Shown here in pieces: positions 35,291 through 45,586 of a DNA stretch of 64,000 bases (the stretch's first letter is position 1; each line of letters starts with the position of its first letter). The notes under the pieces were generated by a model. The model was not told the origin of the DNA, ran no database searches, and worked only from the letters and a program-made list of their open reading frames with translations. The stretch is from an uncultured Hyphomicrobiaceae bacterium (GTDB taxonomy: Bacteria > Pseudomonadota > Alphaproteobacteria > Rhizobiales > CAMYJA01), in assembly GCA_947258705.1 (NCBI GenBank), contig CAMYJA010000007.1, positions 12,074 through 76,073 of the forward strand, in the 5' to 3' direction. A program made the position numbers and the translations under genes.

Positions 35291-36247
35291 ATGATACCTG
35301 CTCAAGCCAGCACTGACTTCGTCTACCCGCACCGCCATCTTCTTTCTATCGAAGATCTGACCCCTGCGGATATCAATGGTCTGTTGGATCTTGCGGACAA
35401 GTCGGCGGAAATCAATCGCGACGTCCGTAAAAAGCGCGATACATTGCGCGGGCGCACGGTTATCAATCTCTTTTTCGAAGCCTCAACGCGAACGCAAAGC
35501 TCGTTTGAGCTGGCGGGCAAACGCCTGAGCGCGGATGTCATGAACATGGCGGTCAAATCCTCGTCGATCAACAAGGGCGAGACGCTGATCGACACCGCCA
35601 TGACGCTGAACGCCATGCGGCCCGACATACTCATAGTGCGTCATCATGCAGCGGGCGCGGTGGAGCTTTTATCGCAGAAAGTGGACTGTTCGGTTGTCAA
35701 TGCCGGGGACGGCAGCCACCAGCATCCGACACAGGCGCTTCTCGATGCCTTGACGATACGGCGCAACAAGGGCCGCATCGAGGGGCTTACTGTCGCCATT
35801 TGCGGCGACATCCTGCATTCGCGTGTCGCCCGGTCGAATATCATGCTGCTCAATGCGCTCGGCGCCCGGGTGCGAATCGTCGCGCCGACGACGCTGCTGC
35901 CACCAAGCCCGGAACGGCTTGGCGCCGAGGTGTTCACATTCATGGAGCAGGGCATCGAGGGGGCCGACGTGGTCATGATGCTGCGGTTGCAGCGGGAGCG
36001 CATGACCGGTTCATACGTGCCATCGACGCGGGAATATTTTCACTTTTTCGGCCTCGATCAGGAAAAGCTGGCTTACGCCAAGCCGGATGCGCTGGTGATG
36101 CATCCGGGGCCGATGAACCGGGGGGTCGAAATCGCCTCTTCCATGGCGGAGCTGCCAAGAAGCGTTATTCAGGAACAGGTTGAAATGGGTGTCGCCGTTC
36201 GCATGGCAGTGCTCGAAGCCCTCTCCTATCAATTACCCAAAGAGTGA
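35291..36247 (+). CDS. pyrB: aspartate carbamoyltransferase, catalytic subunit
   Basis: PyrB joins carbamoyl phosphate and aspartate in the second step of pyrimidine synthesis. The 318-residue protein has the carbamoyl-phosphate motif [13 protein letters not shown], the [10 protein letters not shown] motif and [12 protein letters not shown] trimmed the track start from 34964 to the ATG at 35291, since the extra 109 residues overlap the divergent dehydrogenase gene. No pyrI regulatory gene is present. The last four bases overlap the pyrC start as GTGA, and the pair is of the PyrB-PyrX type. Confidence 0.96.
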   Translation: MIPAQASTDFVYPHRHLLSIEDLTPADINGLLDLADKSAEINRDVRKKRDTLRGRTVINLFFEASTRTQSSFELAGKRLSADVMNMAVKSSSINKGETLIDTAMTLNAMRPDILIVRHHAAGAVELLSQKVDCSVVNAGDGSHQHPTQALLDALTIRRNKGRIEGLTVAICGDILHSRVARSNIMLLNALGARVRIVAPTTLLPPSPERLGAEVFTFMEQGIEGADVVMMLRLQRERMTGSYVPSTREYFHFFGLDQEKLAYAKPDALVMHPGPMNRGVEIASSMAELPRSVIQEQVEMGVAVRMAVLEALSYQLPKE

Positions 36248-37590
36248 GCGACCGATTTATGAACAGCGGCGGGACATCTCGAACAGGCGGCGAGCAAGCG
36301 ACGATCGCTCTTATCAATGCCAGGCTTGTCGATGCGGAAAGCGGCCGCGACGAAGAAGGCGGACTGCTTGTCGAAAACGGGCTAATTAAAGATCTCGGTA
36401 CTGAATTCAGACGCAATGCGCCCGATGGCGCCGAGGTGATCGATTGCGGCGGTCATGTTCTATGCCCGGGCCTGATCGATATGAATGTCACCACCGGCGA
36501 GCCGGGACACGAACATCGCGAAACGCTGACGACGGCCAGCCGTGCCGCGGCCGCGGGCGGTGTCACGACGATGATCGTGACACCGAATACGGACCCGGTC
36601 ATCGACGATGTGGCGCTGGTCGATTTCATTCAAAGACGCGCACGCGATACCGCACTTGTTCATGTGCACACCATGGCGGCGATGACGAAGGGCCTCGAGG
36701 GCCTGGAAATGGCAGAAATCGGACTCCTCAAGGAAGCAGGTGCGATCGCTTTTTCAAACGGCAGGACAAGTATTGCCAGCGCCCAGGTCATGCGCCAGTC
36801 GCTCGACTATGCGGGGGATTTTAAAGCGCTCATCGTCCATCATCTCGAAGATGCCGATCTCGCCGACGGCGGGGTCATGAACGAGGGCGAGGTTTCGAGC
36901 AGGCTGGGGCTGCCGGGCATTCCAGCGGTTGCCGAAACCATTATGCTCGAGCGCGATATTCAGCTTCTGGAGCTCGCCCATGGCCGCTATCATGCCGCGC
37001 AGATTTCCTGCGCGGGGTCGCTCGAGATGATCGGTACGGCAAAAACACGCGGACGTCCGGTGACATGCGGCGTTTCGATAAATCATCTGACCCTCAATGA
37101 AAACGACATCGGTTCCTACCGCACATTTTTGAAAATGCGTCCGCCACTGCGGCCCGAGGATGACAGGCTTGCCATGATCGAGGGCATCAGGAACGGCACA
37201 ATCGACGTGATTGTTTCGGCGCATGATCCGAAGGACGTGGACGTTAAAAGACGGCCGTTTTCAGAAGCTGCTTACGGCGCGATCGGATTGGAAACGCTGC
37301 TTCCGGCGGCGCTGAGACTGTATCACGGCGGCGAACTTGAGCTCATGGACCTCTTGCGCGCCATGACGATCAACCCGGCAAAACTGCTCGGGCTGCCATC
37401 GGGACGGCTCACGAAGGGCGCGCCCGCCGACCTCATCGTGGTCGATCTGGATACACCTTGGGTGGTTGACCGGGACGAGTTGCAATCGCGTTCGAAGAAC
37501 ACGCCGTTCGACGAGGCGCGGGTGCAGGGGCGGGTTCTCAAGACAATCGTTTCCGGCCGCCTGATTTTTTCAGACGGGCGCTTTACATGA
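36244..37590 (+). CDS. pyrC: dihydroorotase-like protein without metal ligands (PyrX type)
   Basis: The 448-residue protein has the dihydroorotase fold, but the ligands needed for zinc are gone. The usual H-x-H is N81-V82-T83 ([10 protein letters not shown]). The SDDG Asp is Asn171 (FSNGRTS). The ATDHAPH motif reads SAHDPKD. The rest of the fold remains ([34 protein letters not shown]). Inactive homologues of this kind (PyrC') in Pseudomonas assemble with PyrB as structural subunits; rhizobial pyrC next to pyrB appears similar to me. It starts with GTG overlapping the pyrB stop. A functional dihydroorotase must be elsewhere. Confidence 0.88.
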   Translation: MSDRFMNSGGTSRTGGEQATIALINARLVDAESGRDEEGGLLVENGLIKDLGTEFRRNAPDGAEVIDCGGHVLCPGLIDMNVTTGEPGHEHRETLTTASRAAAAGGVTTMIVTPNTDPVIDDVALVDFIQRRARDTALVHVHTMAAMTKGLEGLEMAEIGLLKEAGAIAFSNGRTSIASAQVMRQSLDYAGDFKALIVHHLEDADLADGGVMNEGEVSSRLGLPGIPAVAETIMLERDIQLLELAHGRYHAAQISCAGSLEMIGTAKTRGRPVTCGVSINHLTLNENDIGSYRTFLKMRPPLRPEDDRLAMIEGIRNGTIDVIVSAHDPKDVDVKRRPFSEAAYGAIGLETLLPAALRLYHGGELELMDLLRAMTINPAKLLGLPSGRLTKGAPADLIVVDLDTPWVVDRDELQSRSKNTPFDEARVQGRVLKTIVSGRLIFSDGRFT

Positions 37591-37663
37591 CAATTGGCGG
37601 TTAATCCGCCTATATTGTCCGCATAAAAATGATGTTTGGGGATTTTATACCGGAAACCACCTC

Positions 37664-38305
37664 ATGATTGTTGGTGACGATACGATTTTGACAGCGACAA
37701 CACTCTATCTCGCCGCCTTGGCCGGCGGCTACCTCCTGGGGTCCATTCCCTTCGGGCTGCTGCTTACGAAATTCGCAGGGCTCGGCGACATTCGCCAAAG
37801 CGGATCAGGCAATATCGGCGCAACGAACGTTCTGCGCACCGGCAAAAAATCGCTCGCTGCCGCTACATTGTTGCTCGATATGCTGAAGGGATTCATTCCC
37901 GTATTCCTTGTTCAGCAAGTCTCGTTCTTACCCACCGCCCCGTTTCTGGCAGGAGCGGCTGCCCTTATCGGTCACGTTTTTCCGGTCTGGCTCTTGTTCA
38001 GGGGCGGCAAGGGGGTTGCGACCTATATCGGCGTTCTTTGGGCACTGGCCTGGCCGTTGGGTCTGGCGTTCTGTCTGATCTGGCTCGCGACGGCGCTCAT
38101 TACGCGCATATCGTCTCTTTCGGCCCTGGTGGCCTCCGCGCTCATACCCATCGTGCCGCTGCTTCCAGGCTCATTCATACCGTCATTATTAATAGAATTC
38201 GACCTGGTCCGCTTTCTCGCCTTCATGTCACTCGTCATCTTCTTTACGCACCGGAAAAATATCGCCCGGCTGCTGCGCGGAGAAGAATCGAGGATCGGTG
38301 AATAG
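37664..38305 (+). CDS. plsY: acyl-phosphate glycerol-3-phosphate acyltransferase
   Basis: The 213-residue integral membrane enzyme acylates glycerol-3-phosphate, the first step of phospholipid synthesis in most bacteria. The three PlsY motifs are seen: GSIPFGLLLTK, SGNIGATNVLR and GHVFPVWLLFRGGKGVAT. At least five membrane helices are visible. The C terminus is basic. Its stop overlaps the dprA start by 8 bp, so the two are co-translated. A short GGCGG/CCGCC hairpin lies in the 73-bp gap after pyrC. Confidence 0.96.
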   Translation: MIVGDDTILTATTLYLAALAGGYLLGSIPFGLLLTKFAGLGDIRQSGSGNIGATNVLRTGKKSLAAATLLLDMLKGFIPVFLVQQVSFLPTAPFLAGAAALIGHVFPVWLLFRGGKGVATYIGVLWALAWPLGLAFCLIWLATALITRISSLSALVASALIPIVPLLPGSFIPSLLIEFDLVRFLAFMSLVIFFTHRKNIARLLRGEESRIGE

Positions 38306-39497
38306 CGGGAACCGCCATAAGTCGGGGCCGGTTGCGCGCCCGGCGCCACGCACGCTCGATGACGACACGCGTCTCGCATGGCTCAGGCTGATCCGCAGCG
38401 AGAATGTCGGACCTGTTACATTCCGCGATCTAATCAATCGTTTTGGCGGTGCGGTTCAGGCCCTTGAGGCACTTCCCGATCTTGCGAAGCGTGGCGGTCT
38501 CAAGCGCAAAATCGTCATTTGCGCCCATGACAGGGCTGAGCAAGAACTCGAGCGTGCGCGCAAGCTCGGCCTGGGACTATACGCTATCGGCGAAGCCGGC
38601 TATCCGCCATGGCTCGCTCATGTGGACGCGCCGCCGCCCCTCCTTTACACCAAAGGCGACATCGGCCATCTCGATCAGCCTATCGTGTCGATCGTCGGCG
38701 CGCGCAACGGTTCCGCGGTCGGCCAGAAATTTACCCGGCTTGTCGCAAGGGAGCTCGGGGAAGCTGGATTTGTTATCGGTTCCGGACTTGCGCGCGGGAT
38801 CGATACGGCGGCGCATAAGGCCGCTCTTGAACATGGTACGGTCGCAGTTCTCGCCGGCGGCATCGACATGATTTACCCCAGTGAAAATGAAGCGCTCTAC
38901 CACGCCATTGCGGAGCGCGGTCTCCTTGTCAGCGAGCGTGAACCGGGCCTGCAGCCACGAGGGCAGGATTTTCCGCGCCGCAACCGGATCATATCGGGCA
39001 TGGCTGCGGGTGTCGTGGTTGTCGAGGCGGCGACGCGTTCGGGCTCATTGATCACGGCGCGCTTTGCTGCTGAACAGGGGCGCGAGGTATTCGCGGTCCC
39101 GGGCAATCCGCTCGATCCGCGCGCTACCGGCACCAACGGCCTGATACGCGACGGGGCGACACTGGTCACGAACAGCAAAGACATCATCGAAGCACTGGCG
39201 CCATTATTGCGGGCCGAGGACGGCTCGCAGCCCGAAGGGCAATCGCAATTGGATTTCGAAGAATCGCGTGAAGATGAGGAGCCGCTGACCGATCAGCATC
39301 TTGACGGAGAAAACGGCCTTACGGCGCGTCAGCGCGTGCTCGATGCTCTAGGGGCCAGTCCGGTGGATATTGACGAACTCGGCCGTGTTACGGAACTTGG
39401 CGCCGGCGAGCTTCAGGTCATTCTTTTGGAGTTCGACCTCGCCGGCCGGCTGACCCGCTATCCAGGACAATTGGTGGCGCTGAATGCCGATCAATGA
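38298..39497 (+). CDS. dprA: DNA processing protein DprA
   Basis: DprA loads RecA on single-stranded DNA taken up during transformation. The 399-residue protein has an N-terminal helical region, a Rossmann-like core (SIVGARNGSAVGQKF, GLARGIDTAAHKAAL, TVAVLAGGIDMIYPSEN, FPRRNRIISGMA) and a C-terminal winged helix (about 340-395). It starts with GTG and overlaps plsY. No competence genes are nearby, so it does not show that the strain is naturally competent. Confidence 0.95.
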   Translation: MNSGNRHKSGPVARPAPRTLDDDTRLAWLRLIRSENVGPVTFRDLINRFGGAVQALEALPDLAKRGGLKRKIVICAHDRAEQELERARKLGLGLYAIGEAGYPPWLAHVDAPPPLLYTKGDIGHLDQPIVSIVGARNGSAVGQKFTRLVARELGEAGFVIGSGLARGIDTAAHKAALEHGTVAVLAGGIDMIYPSENEALYHAIAERGLLVSEREPGLQPRGQDFPRRNRIISGMAAGVVVVEAATRSGSLITARFAAEQGREVFAVPGNPLDPRATGTNGLIRDGATLVTNSKDIIEALAPLLRAEDGSQPEGQSQLDFEESREDEEPLTDQHLDGENGLTARQRVLDALGASPVDIDELGRVTELGAGELQVILLEFDLAGRLTRYPGQLVALNADQ

Positions 39498-39549
39498 TGC
39501 CGGAGCGCGCTCGCAGCGGCTGCCGGCCAAAGCCGGGCTCCTCCTGTTT

Positions 39550-39849
39550 TCAGGCGGTATTGTCACCGTCGCCGTTTACATTATTGCCCAACCGGCTGCG
39601 CCAGACGGCTTCGCGATGGGCATATTCAAGCAACTCGCCCAGAGAGATGTGCCCCGACCTTGTTGCCATTATCTGCAATTCCTGCAGCATTTCGGCCATA
39701 TAGGCGGCAGTCTGCCGCGGACTTGAACTTTTGATGGTATCGGCGATTTTATAGTGCTCCGGATCTGTTGTTTCTTCCTTGCTGGAAAGTTCTGCACGAT
39801 TTAAATCTTGTAGATCACCTGGTTTGGTTTTGTTGTCGCGATCTGGCAT
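39550..39849 (-). CDS. small conserved-looking protein of unknown function
   Basis: The 99-residue protein has a charged N-terminal half and a helical C-terminal half, with AAYMAEMLQELQIMATRSG and LGELLEYAHREAVWRSR. I recall similar short proteins in Hyphomicrobiales but no name. GGAGATCCC stands directly before the ATG, which supports expression. It lies between convergent dprA and divergent topA. It has no signal peptide. Confidence 0.65.
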   Translation of the reverse strand: MPDRDNKTKPGDLQDLNRAELSSKEETTDPEHYKIADTIKSSSPRQTAAYMAEMLQELQIMATRSGHISLGELLEYAHREAVWRSRLGNNVNGDGDNTA

Positions 39850-40102
39850 GGGATCTCCATCTAGTTGATCAGGTAAAAGCTACTATAGGTTGTATTAGAT
39901 TAACCATTGGTTGTAATTTAGGCAAGATTAATTCTTCTTTTCACCCTGATTTCATGATTGAAACCGATCAAACAGGGCGCGGTTCGAGCTCTTTTTCCCT
40001 GCCGACAGTAAAAAATGGCTTGTTACATCGGGCGCTCTGTGTCATTTGCCTCGGCCTTAGGGGTCGTTGCGACCCTGCCAATAAATGAGGCGCGCATACG
40101 CG

Positions 40103-42670
40103 ATGAATGTTGTCATTGTCGAATCGGCCGCCAAGGCCAAAGCGATCAATAAATATCTCGGTCCGGACTACCGCGTGCTGGCATCCTACGGGCATGTCCG
40201 CGACCTGCCGTCGAAGGACGGCTCGGTTGAACCGGATCAGGATTTCGAAATGCATTGGGCGGTCGACGCCAAATCGAAAAAAATCCTGAAGGAAATCAGA
40301 GACGCTCTGAAAGGCGCCGATAAACTCATACTGGCGACCGACCCGGATCGCGAGGGAGAGGCCATATCGTGGCATATCCTGAAAATCCTCGACGAGAAAA
40401 AGGCCCTGAAAGGCATCGATATCGAGAGGGTCGCTTTTAACGCGGTGACAAAAAAGGCCGTGCTCGAAGCAATCAGTCACCCGCGCGCCATCGACCAGCC
40501 GCTGGTGTCGGCCTATCTTGCGCGGCGGGCTCTCGATTATCTCGTTGGCTTTACTCTGTCGCCGGTTCTCTGGAGAAAACTTCCCAGCTCGAGATCGGCG
40601 GGGCGGGTTCAATCGGTCGCACTCAGACTTATCTGCGACCGTGAAGACGAAATCGAACTTTTCAAACCGCAGGAATACTGGACCATCGAAGCGGCGCTTA
40701 AGACCTCCGAGAGCAAGGACGTCACCGCGAAGCTGCATTCCATCGCGGGCGAGACCGTCAAGAAATTCGATATCGCGGATGAGGCAAACGCCCATGGCAT
40801 TCGCGATGCGGTGAAGGACGGCGCTTTTGCGGTGAGCGGCCTGAAGGCCAAATCGGTCAAGCGCAATCCAATGGCGCCTTTTACGACATCGACGCTGCAA
40901 CAGGATGCGGCCCGGAAACTCGGTTTTACCGCGCGCCAGACCATGCAGGTCGCGCAAAAACTCTATGAAGGCATTTCGCTGGATGGCGAAATGGTCGGGC
41001 TCATCACATATATGCGGACGGACGCGGTGCAAATCATCAAGACCAAGGCGAAAAACGCACAGGAAGCCCATGAGGCGGTTCGTCCGACGGAGCTCTCACG
41101 CCAGCCCGAGCATGTTTCGCAGCATCTCGGCAAGGATGAGGCCAGGCTCTACAAGCTGATCTGGCGGCGAACGATAGCAAGCCAGATGGCGGTCGCGGTT
41201 TTCGACCGGACGACCGCCGATATCACCACCCAGGGGAGCGACGGCCGGGATTACGGATTCCGAGCCACCGGTTCGGTGTTGACCTTTGACGGTTTTCTCA
41301 AGCTCTATGAAGAGGGGCGCGACGACCGCGGTGACGACGAGGACAGCCGCAGGCTTCCGAAGCTCAGCGAAGGCGAGGCACTGGGGCGCGAGAAAGTGAC
41401 GGCCGATCAGCATTTCACACAACCGCCGCCGCGCTTTTCAGAAGCGACGCTCGTCAAGAAAATGGAAGAACTCGGTATCGGCCGGCCATCGACTTACGCA
41501 TCGACGCTGAGCGTGCTTCGCGACCGGGAATATGTCCGCATGGAGGACAAGCGTTTCATTCCTGAAGACAAGGGACGGCTGGTGACGGCCTTCCTGAAAA
41601 GCTTTTTTACGCGCTATGTGGAATATGATTTTACGGCCAATCTGGAAGAGCAGCTCGATTTGATATCCGACGCCAAGCTCGAATGGAAAGACGTGCTCAA
41701 GGATTTCTGGAAGGACTTCACCGGGGCGGTGGACGAGATCAAGGACCTGCGCGTATCCGAGGTGCTTGACGCGCTGAATGAAATTCTGGGCCCGCATATT
41801 TTTCATGCCCGCGAAGACGGCAAGGATCCGCGCCAGTGTCCGAGTTGCGAAGATGGCCGGATGAGCATCAAGGTCGGACGCTATGGCGCATTTATCGGCT
41901 GCTCGAACTATCCGGAATGCAATTTTACCAGGCAGTTTTCCGAGGATGGCGAAGGTGCCGCCAATGCGATCCCGCGCGACGGGCTCATATTGGGCAATGA
42001 TCCAGACAGCGGCCTCGAGGTGAGTGTACGGACCGGACGGTTCGGCCCGTATCTTCAGCTTGGCACCGGCGAGGACGAGGAAAAGCCGAAACGCGCGTCG
42101 ATCCCGAAGACCTATGATCCGATGACCATGGACCTTAAACAGGCGATGGCCTTTCTCAATCTTCCGCGCGAAGTGGGTCCGCATCCTGAGACGGGAAAGC
42201 CCATCAAGGCCGGCATTGGCAGGTTCGGGCCGTTTGTCGAGCATGAACGGCTTTATGCCAATCTCGAAAGCGTCGAGGACGTCTTCACGGTCGGTCTCAA
42301 CCGGGCGGTCAGCCTGCTTGCGGAAAAAGCCAAGAAACGAGGCAAGACATCGACGGCACTCAGGGAACTGGGCGAGCATCCGGAGCTTGGCGGCAAGGTC
42401 GATGTGATGGATGGGCGGTACGGGCCTTACGTGAAGCACGGCCGGATCAATGCGACGCTGCCCAAGGGCATCGATCCCGAAAAGGTCACGCTTGAGGAAG
42501 CGCTCGAGCTGATCGCGGCCAAGGAGGCCAAAGGCGGGGGCAGGAAAAAGGCGGCAGCCAAAAAGAAGCCTGCTGCGAAAAAAACCGCAGCGAAAAAAAC
42601 CACCGCGAAAAAATCCGCAGCAAAAAAGCCAGCAACAAAGAAGGCCGCGGCAAAGAAGAGCACCAGTTGA
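40103..42670 (+). CDS. topA: DNA topoisomerase I
   Basis: The 855-residue type IA enzyme relaxes negative supercoils. It starts with the TOPRIM domain (MNVVIVESAAKAKAIN), has the acidic ATDPDREGEAISWHI motif and the active-site Tyr in GLITYMRTDA. It also has a C-terminal zinc-ribbon-like segment (CPSCEDGRMSIKVGRYGAF, CSNYPEC). The last 40 residues are almost pure Lys/Ala/Pro/Thr, an extension typical of alphaproteobacteria. The ATG at 40103 is chosen over 40085 because it starts directly with the conserved strand and GAGG lies upstream. The stop directly abuts the rnr GTG. Confidence 0.97.
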   Translation: MNVVIVESAAKAKAINKYLGPDYRVLASYGHVRDLPSKDGSVEPDQDFEMHWAVDAKSKKILKEIRDALKGADKLILATDPDREGEAISWHILKILDEKKALKGIDIERVAFNAVTKKAVLEAISHPRAIDQPLVSAYLARRALDYLVGFTLSPVLWRKLPSSRSAGRVQSVALRLICDREDEIELFKPQEYWTIEAALKTSESKDVTAKLHSIAGETVKKFDIADEANAHGIRDAVKDGAFAVSGLKAKSVKRNPMAPFTTSTLQQDAARKLGFTARQTMQVAQKLYEGISLDGEMVGLITYMRTDAVQIIKTKAKNAQEAHEAVRPTELSRQPEHVSQHLGKDEARLYKLIWRRTIASQMAVAVFDRTTADITTQGSDGRDYGFRATGSVLTFDGFLKLYEEGRDDRGDDEDSRRLPKLSEGEALGREKVTADQHFTQPPPRFSEATLVKKMEELGIGRPSTYASTLSVLRDREYVRMEDKRFIPEDKGRLVTAFLKSFFTRYVEYDFTANLEEQLDLISDAKLEWKDVLKDFWKDFTGAVDEIKDLRVSEVLDALNEILGPHIFHAREDGKDPRQCPSCEDGRMSIKVGRYGAFIGCSNYPECNFTRQFSEDGEGAANAIPRDGLILGNDPDSGLEVSVRTGRFGPYLQLGTGEDEEKPKRASIPKTYDPMTMDLKQAMAFLNLPREVGPHPETGKPIKAGIGRFGPFVEHERLYANLESVEDVFTVGLNRAVSLLAEKAKKRGKTSTALRELGEHPELGGKVDVMDGRYGPYVKHGRINATLPKGIDPEKVTLEEALELIAAKEAKGGGRKKAAAKKKPAAKKTAAKKTTAKKSAAKKPATKKAAAKKSTS

Positions 42671-44965
42671 GTGACCAAAAAACCAAAATCGAAAAAGAAG
42701 CGGCGCAGTTTTCCCAGCAAGACGGACATTTTGGAATTCATCAAGAGCTCTGAGCGAAAAGTCGGGAAACGCGAAATCGCCCGAGCATTCAACATCAAGG
42801 GCAAGGATCGCACGGATCTTAAAAAACTTCTCCGGGAGATGCGGGACGAGGACCTTATATCGGGCAGCCGCAAGAAGCTGAGGCGGCCCGGCGAATTGCC
42901 GCCCGTCGCGGTGATCGAGATCACCCGCATGGATGACGAAGGCGAATTTATCGCCCATCCCGCTGTCTGGGACGAGGATGAAGACGGGCCAAAACCTTCA
43001 ATTCTCGTCATGCAGTCGAACAAAACACCTCTTCAGGGCGGCACTGCGGGCATTGGCGACCGCCTGCTTGCCCGGCTTGAGAAATTCGATCCGGCCAGTG
43101 CGCATGATTATCCATATCTGGCGCGCCCGATGCGGCGCCTGGAACGGCCGCAGGTGAGTCTCCTCGGCATATTCCGGTCCATCGCAGGCGAAGGCGGCGT
43201 CATCGATCCCATCGACCGGAAGCAACTGCGCGAATGGCACGTCTCGAAAGAAGATGCAGGCAAGGCCGGTGACGGCGATCTGGTACGGTATGAAATCATG
43301 TCGAAGCGACGCAGCGGCGTGTCGACGGCCCGCATTCTCGATGTGCTCGGCAATCCGGACGATCAAAAACAGATCAGCCTGATAGCCATTCATGCCCACG
43401 GCATACCGAATGTGTTTCCGGCTTCCGTCATGAGCGCTGTCGAGGAACTCGAGGAACCGGACTATGGCGAGCGCGAGGATCTGCGCGACACACCGCTGAT
43501 TACGATTGATCCGTCCGACGCGCGCGACCATGATGACGCGGTCTGGGCCGAGGCGGATTTGAGCGCGGAAAACAAGGGCGGCTGGAACGTGATCGTCGCC
43601 ATTGCAGATGTCGCGCATTACGTCCGGCCGGGCTCGGCCATCGACAATCATGCGCAACTGCGCGGCAACTCAACCTATTTCCCGGACCGGGTTGTTCCGA
43701 TGCTACCGGAGCGCATATCCAACGACCTTTGTTCGCTCAGGGAAAACGAGGTGCGTCCCTGTCTTGCCGTGCGCATGGTTTTCGACAGGAGTGGCCGTAA
43801 AAAAAGTGCGCGCTTCATTCGCGGGGTCATGCGCAGCCATGCGCGGCTTTCGTACCAGGGTGCCCAGGCGGCGATCGACGGCAAGACCGATGCGCGTACG
43901 AAACCGCTTCTTGAGACCGTGCTCAAGCCGCTCTGGTCGGCCTATCAAAGCCTGCACGAAGCCCGGGCCAAACGCGAGCCGCTCGATCTGGATCTGCCGG
44001 AACGGAAAATCATTATCGGCGAGGACGGCAAGGTGGCCGAGATCCAGGTGCCGGAACGGCTCGATGCACACAGGCTCGTCGAAGAATTCATGATCCAGGC
44101 GAATGTCGCCGCAGCGGAGGTGCTCGAAGGGAAGACGGCTCAGTTTATCTACCGCGTCCATGATGCGCCGTCACAGGAAAAGCTCATGTCGCTCAGGAAT
44201 TTCCTCAGAACCCTGGATGTGAAATTCCCGAGTTCGGGATTGCTGAAGCCTTCTCATTTTAATCGCATTATGGCGCAGACGGCCGGAACGGAGACCGCGG
44301 ATCTGGTCAGCGAAGTTGTTTTGCGTTCACAATCCCAGGCCGAATACAGCGCCGAAAAGGCCGGGCATTTCGGCCTCAATCTCGCCCGTTACGCCCATTT
44401 CACATCGCCTATCAGGCGGTATGCAGATCTCGTCGTGCACCGGGCGCTGATCGGCGCTCTCGGATTTGGTCGAGACGGCATCGAGCCCGACAGAGGCGAC
44501 GGTCTTGGAGAAATCGCGTCGGCAATATCGAAAACCGAACGTCGATCCATGGCGGCGGAGCGCGAAACCAACGACCGTCTGATCGCCGCGCATCTTTCGG
44601 AACATCTGGGCGCCAAATTCCCGGCCCGGATTTCGGGCGTCACGCGAAGTGGGCTGTTCGTCAGGCTGACCGATAGCGGCGCCGACGGTTTCGTACCGAT
44701 TTCGAAAATCGGCGACGAGTTCTATCACTTCCATGAAGACCGCATGATGATCATCGGCGAGCAAAGCCGTACAGGCTATCGGCTCGGCGACGATGTCGAG
44801 GTGAAGCTTGTCGAAGCCGTGGCAAGTGCCGGTGCGCTCAGGTTCGACATGCTCAGTCCCGGCCAAAAGGTAAGCGGCCCGGTAAAAAAACCCACAAGAG
44901 ACAAAAGAGACCGCGGCGGGATGCGCAAGAAACCGTCGCACCGGGGTCGACGCCGGCGGCGGTAA
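42671..44965 (+). CDS. rnr: ribonuclease R
   Basis: RNase R degrades structured RNA from the 3' end. The 764-residue protein has an N-terminal winged-helix region, cold-shock-like domains, the RNB catalytic core (TIDPSDARDHDDAVW, with its Asp cluster; NLARYAHFTSPIRRYADL), an S1 domain near the end (FPARISGVTRSGLFVRL) and a basic tail. It starts with GTG immediately after the topA stop, so both are co-translated. Confidence 0.97.
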   Translation: MTKKPKSKKKRRSFPSKTDILEFIKSSERKVGKREIARAFNIKGKDRTDLKKLLREMRDEDLISGSRKKLRRPGELPPVAVIEITRMDDEGEFIAHPAVWDEDEDGPKPSILVMQSNKTPLQGGTAGIGDRLLARLEKFDPASAHDYPYLARPMRRLERPQVSLLGIFRSIAGEGGVIDPIDRKQLREWHVSKEDAGKAGDGDLVRYEIMSKRRSGVSTARILDVLGNPDDQKQISLIAIHAHGIPNVFPASVMSAVEELEEPDYGEREDLRDTPLITIDPSDARDHDDAVWAEADLSAENKGGWNVIVAIADVAHYVRPGSAIDNHAQLRGNSTYFPDRVVPMLPERISNDLCSLRENEVRPCLAVRMVFDRSGRKKSARFIRGVMRSHARLSYQGAQAAIDGKTDARTKPLLETVLKPLWSAYQSLHEARAKREPLDLDLPERKIIIGEDGKVAEIQVPERLDAHRLVEEFMIQANVAAAEVLEGKTAQFIYRVHDAPSQEKLMSLRNFLRTLDVKFPSSGLLKPSHFNRIMAQTAGTETADLVSEVVLRSQSQAEYSAEKAGHFGLNLARYAHFTSPIRRYADLVVHRALIGALGFGRDGIEPDRGDGLGEIASAISKTERRSMAAERETNDRLIAAHLSEHLGAKFPARISGVTRSGLFVRLTDSGADGFVPISKIGDEFYHFHEDRMMIIGEQSRTGYRLGDDVEVKLVEAVASAGALRFDMLSPGQKVSGPVKKPTRDKRDRGGMRKKPSHRGRRRRR

Positions 44966-45091
44966 CAATGCCATTCATGCACTGCCACAAAAGGCATTCC
45001 GCCACTATGACGCATTGACCGCATGACCGGATTTTGCTTTTTACCCTCGAGCAGTTTCGACATTTCATTGTGAAACGAAAGACAGGCGATC

Positions 45092-45586
45092 ATGGCCGAG
45101 CGAACAAGCCGGGCTACGTATGAATCTCAACGAAATGTATGGCAGGCCATGTGGGCGGGCCTGCGCGGGCGCTGCCCGGGATGTCATGAAAAGACACTTT
45201 ATGCGCGCTATCTGAAACCGTCAGCGGTGTGCAACTCATGTGGAGAGGAACTCCACCATCACAGGGCCGATGATGCGCCCGCCTATTTCGCGATCTTTAT
45301 CATCGGTCACTTGATCATACCGGCCGTTCTTTTCATCGAAGTGAATTTTGGCTGGCCACTCTGGGTTCATGCCACGCTTTGGCTGCCCATGGCGCTGATC
45401 CTCACGCTGGTTCTCCTGCCTGTCATCAAGGGTGCGCTAATCGGATTGCAATGGGCTTATAGAATGCATGGATTTGGCACGGCCGATGGCCTAGACTTGG
45501 CCGGTCATCCAGATCAACCCGATCAACCGGATCATGAATTGCTCGCCATCCATAATGCCAAACGATCATCTCAGCCGGCTCAATAG
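45092..45586 (+). CDS. DUF983 membrane protein
   Basis: The 164-residue protein has the DUF983 signature: a cysteine pair (RCPGCHE), a second pair (CNSCGEEL), DDAPAYFAIFIIGHL and two membrane helices. The cysteines may bind a metal. The role is unknown. In Hyphomicrobiales it usually lies between rnr and the Nudix gene, as here. The C-terminal tail has an unusual DQPDQPDHE repeat. Its end overlaps the Nudix start by about 30 bp. Confidence 0.92.
   Translation: MAERTSRATYESQRNVWQAMWAGLRGRCPGCHEKTLYARYLKPSAVCNSCGEELHHHRADDAPAYFAIFIIGHLIIPAVLFIEVNFGWPLWVHATLWLPMALILTLVLLPVIKGALIGLQWAYRMHGFGTADGLDLAGHPDQPDQPDHELLAIHNAKRSSQPAQ

Noticed and set aside
41438-42958. 506-residue minus-strand ORF
   Set aside because: It is antisense to topA and rnr; both have full domain sets.
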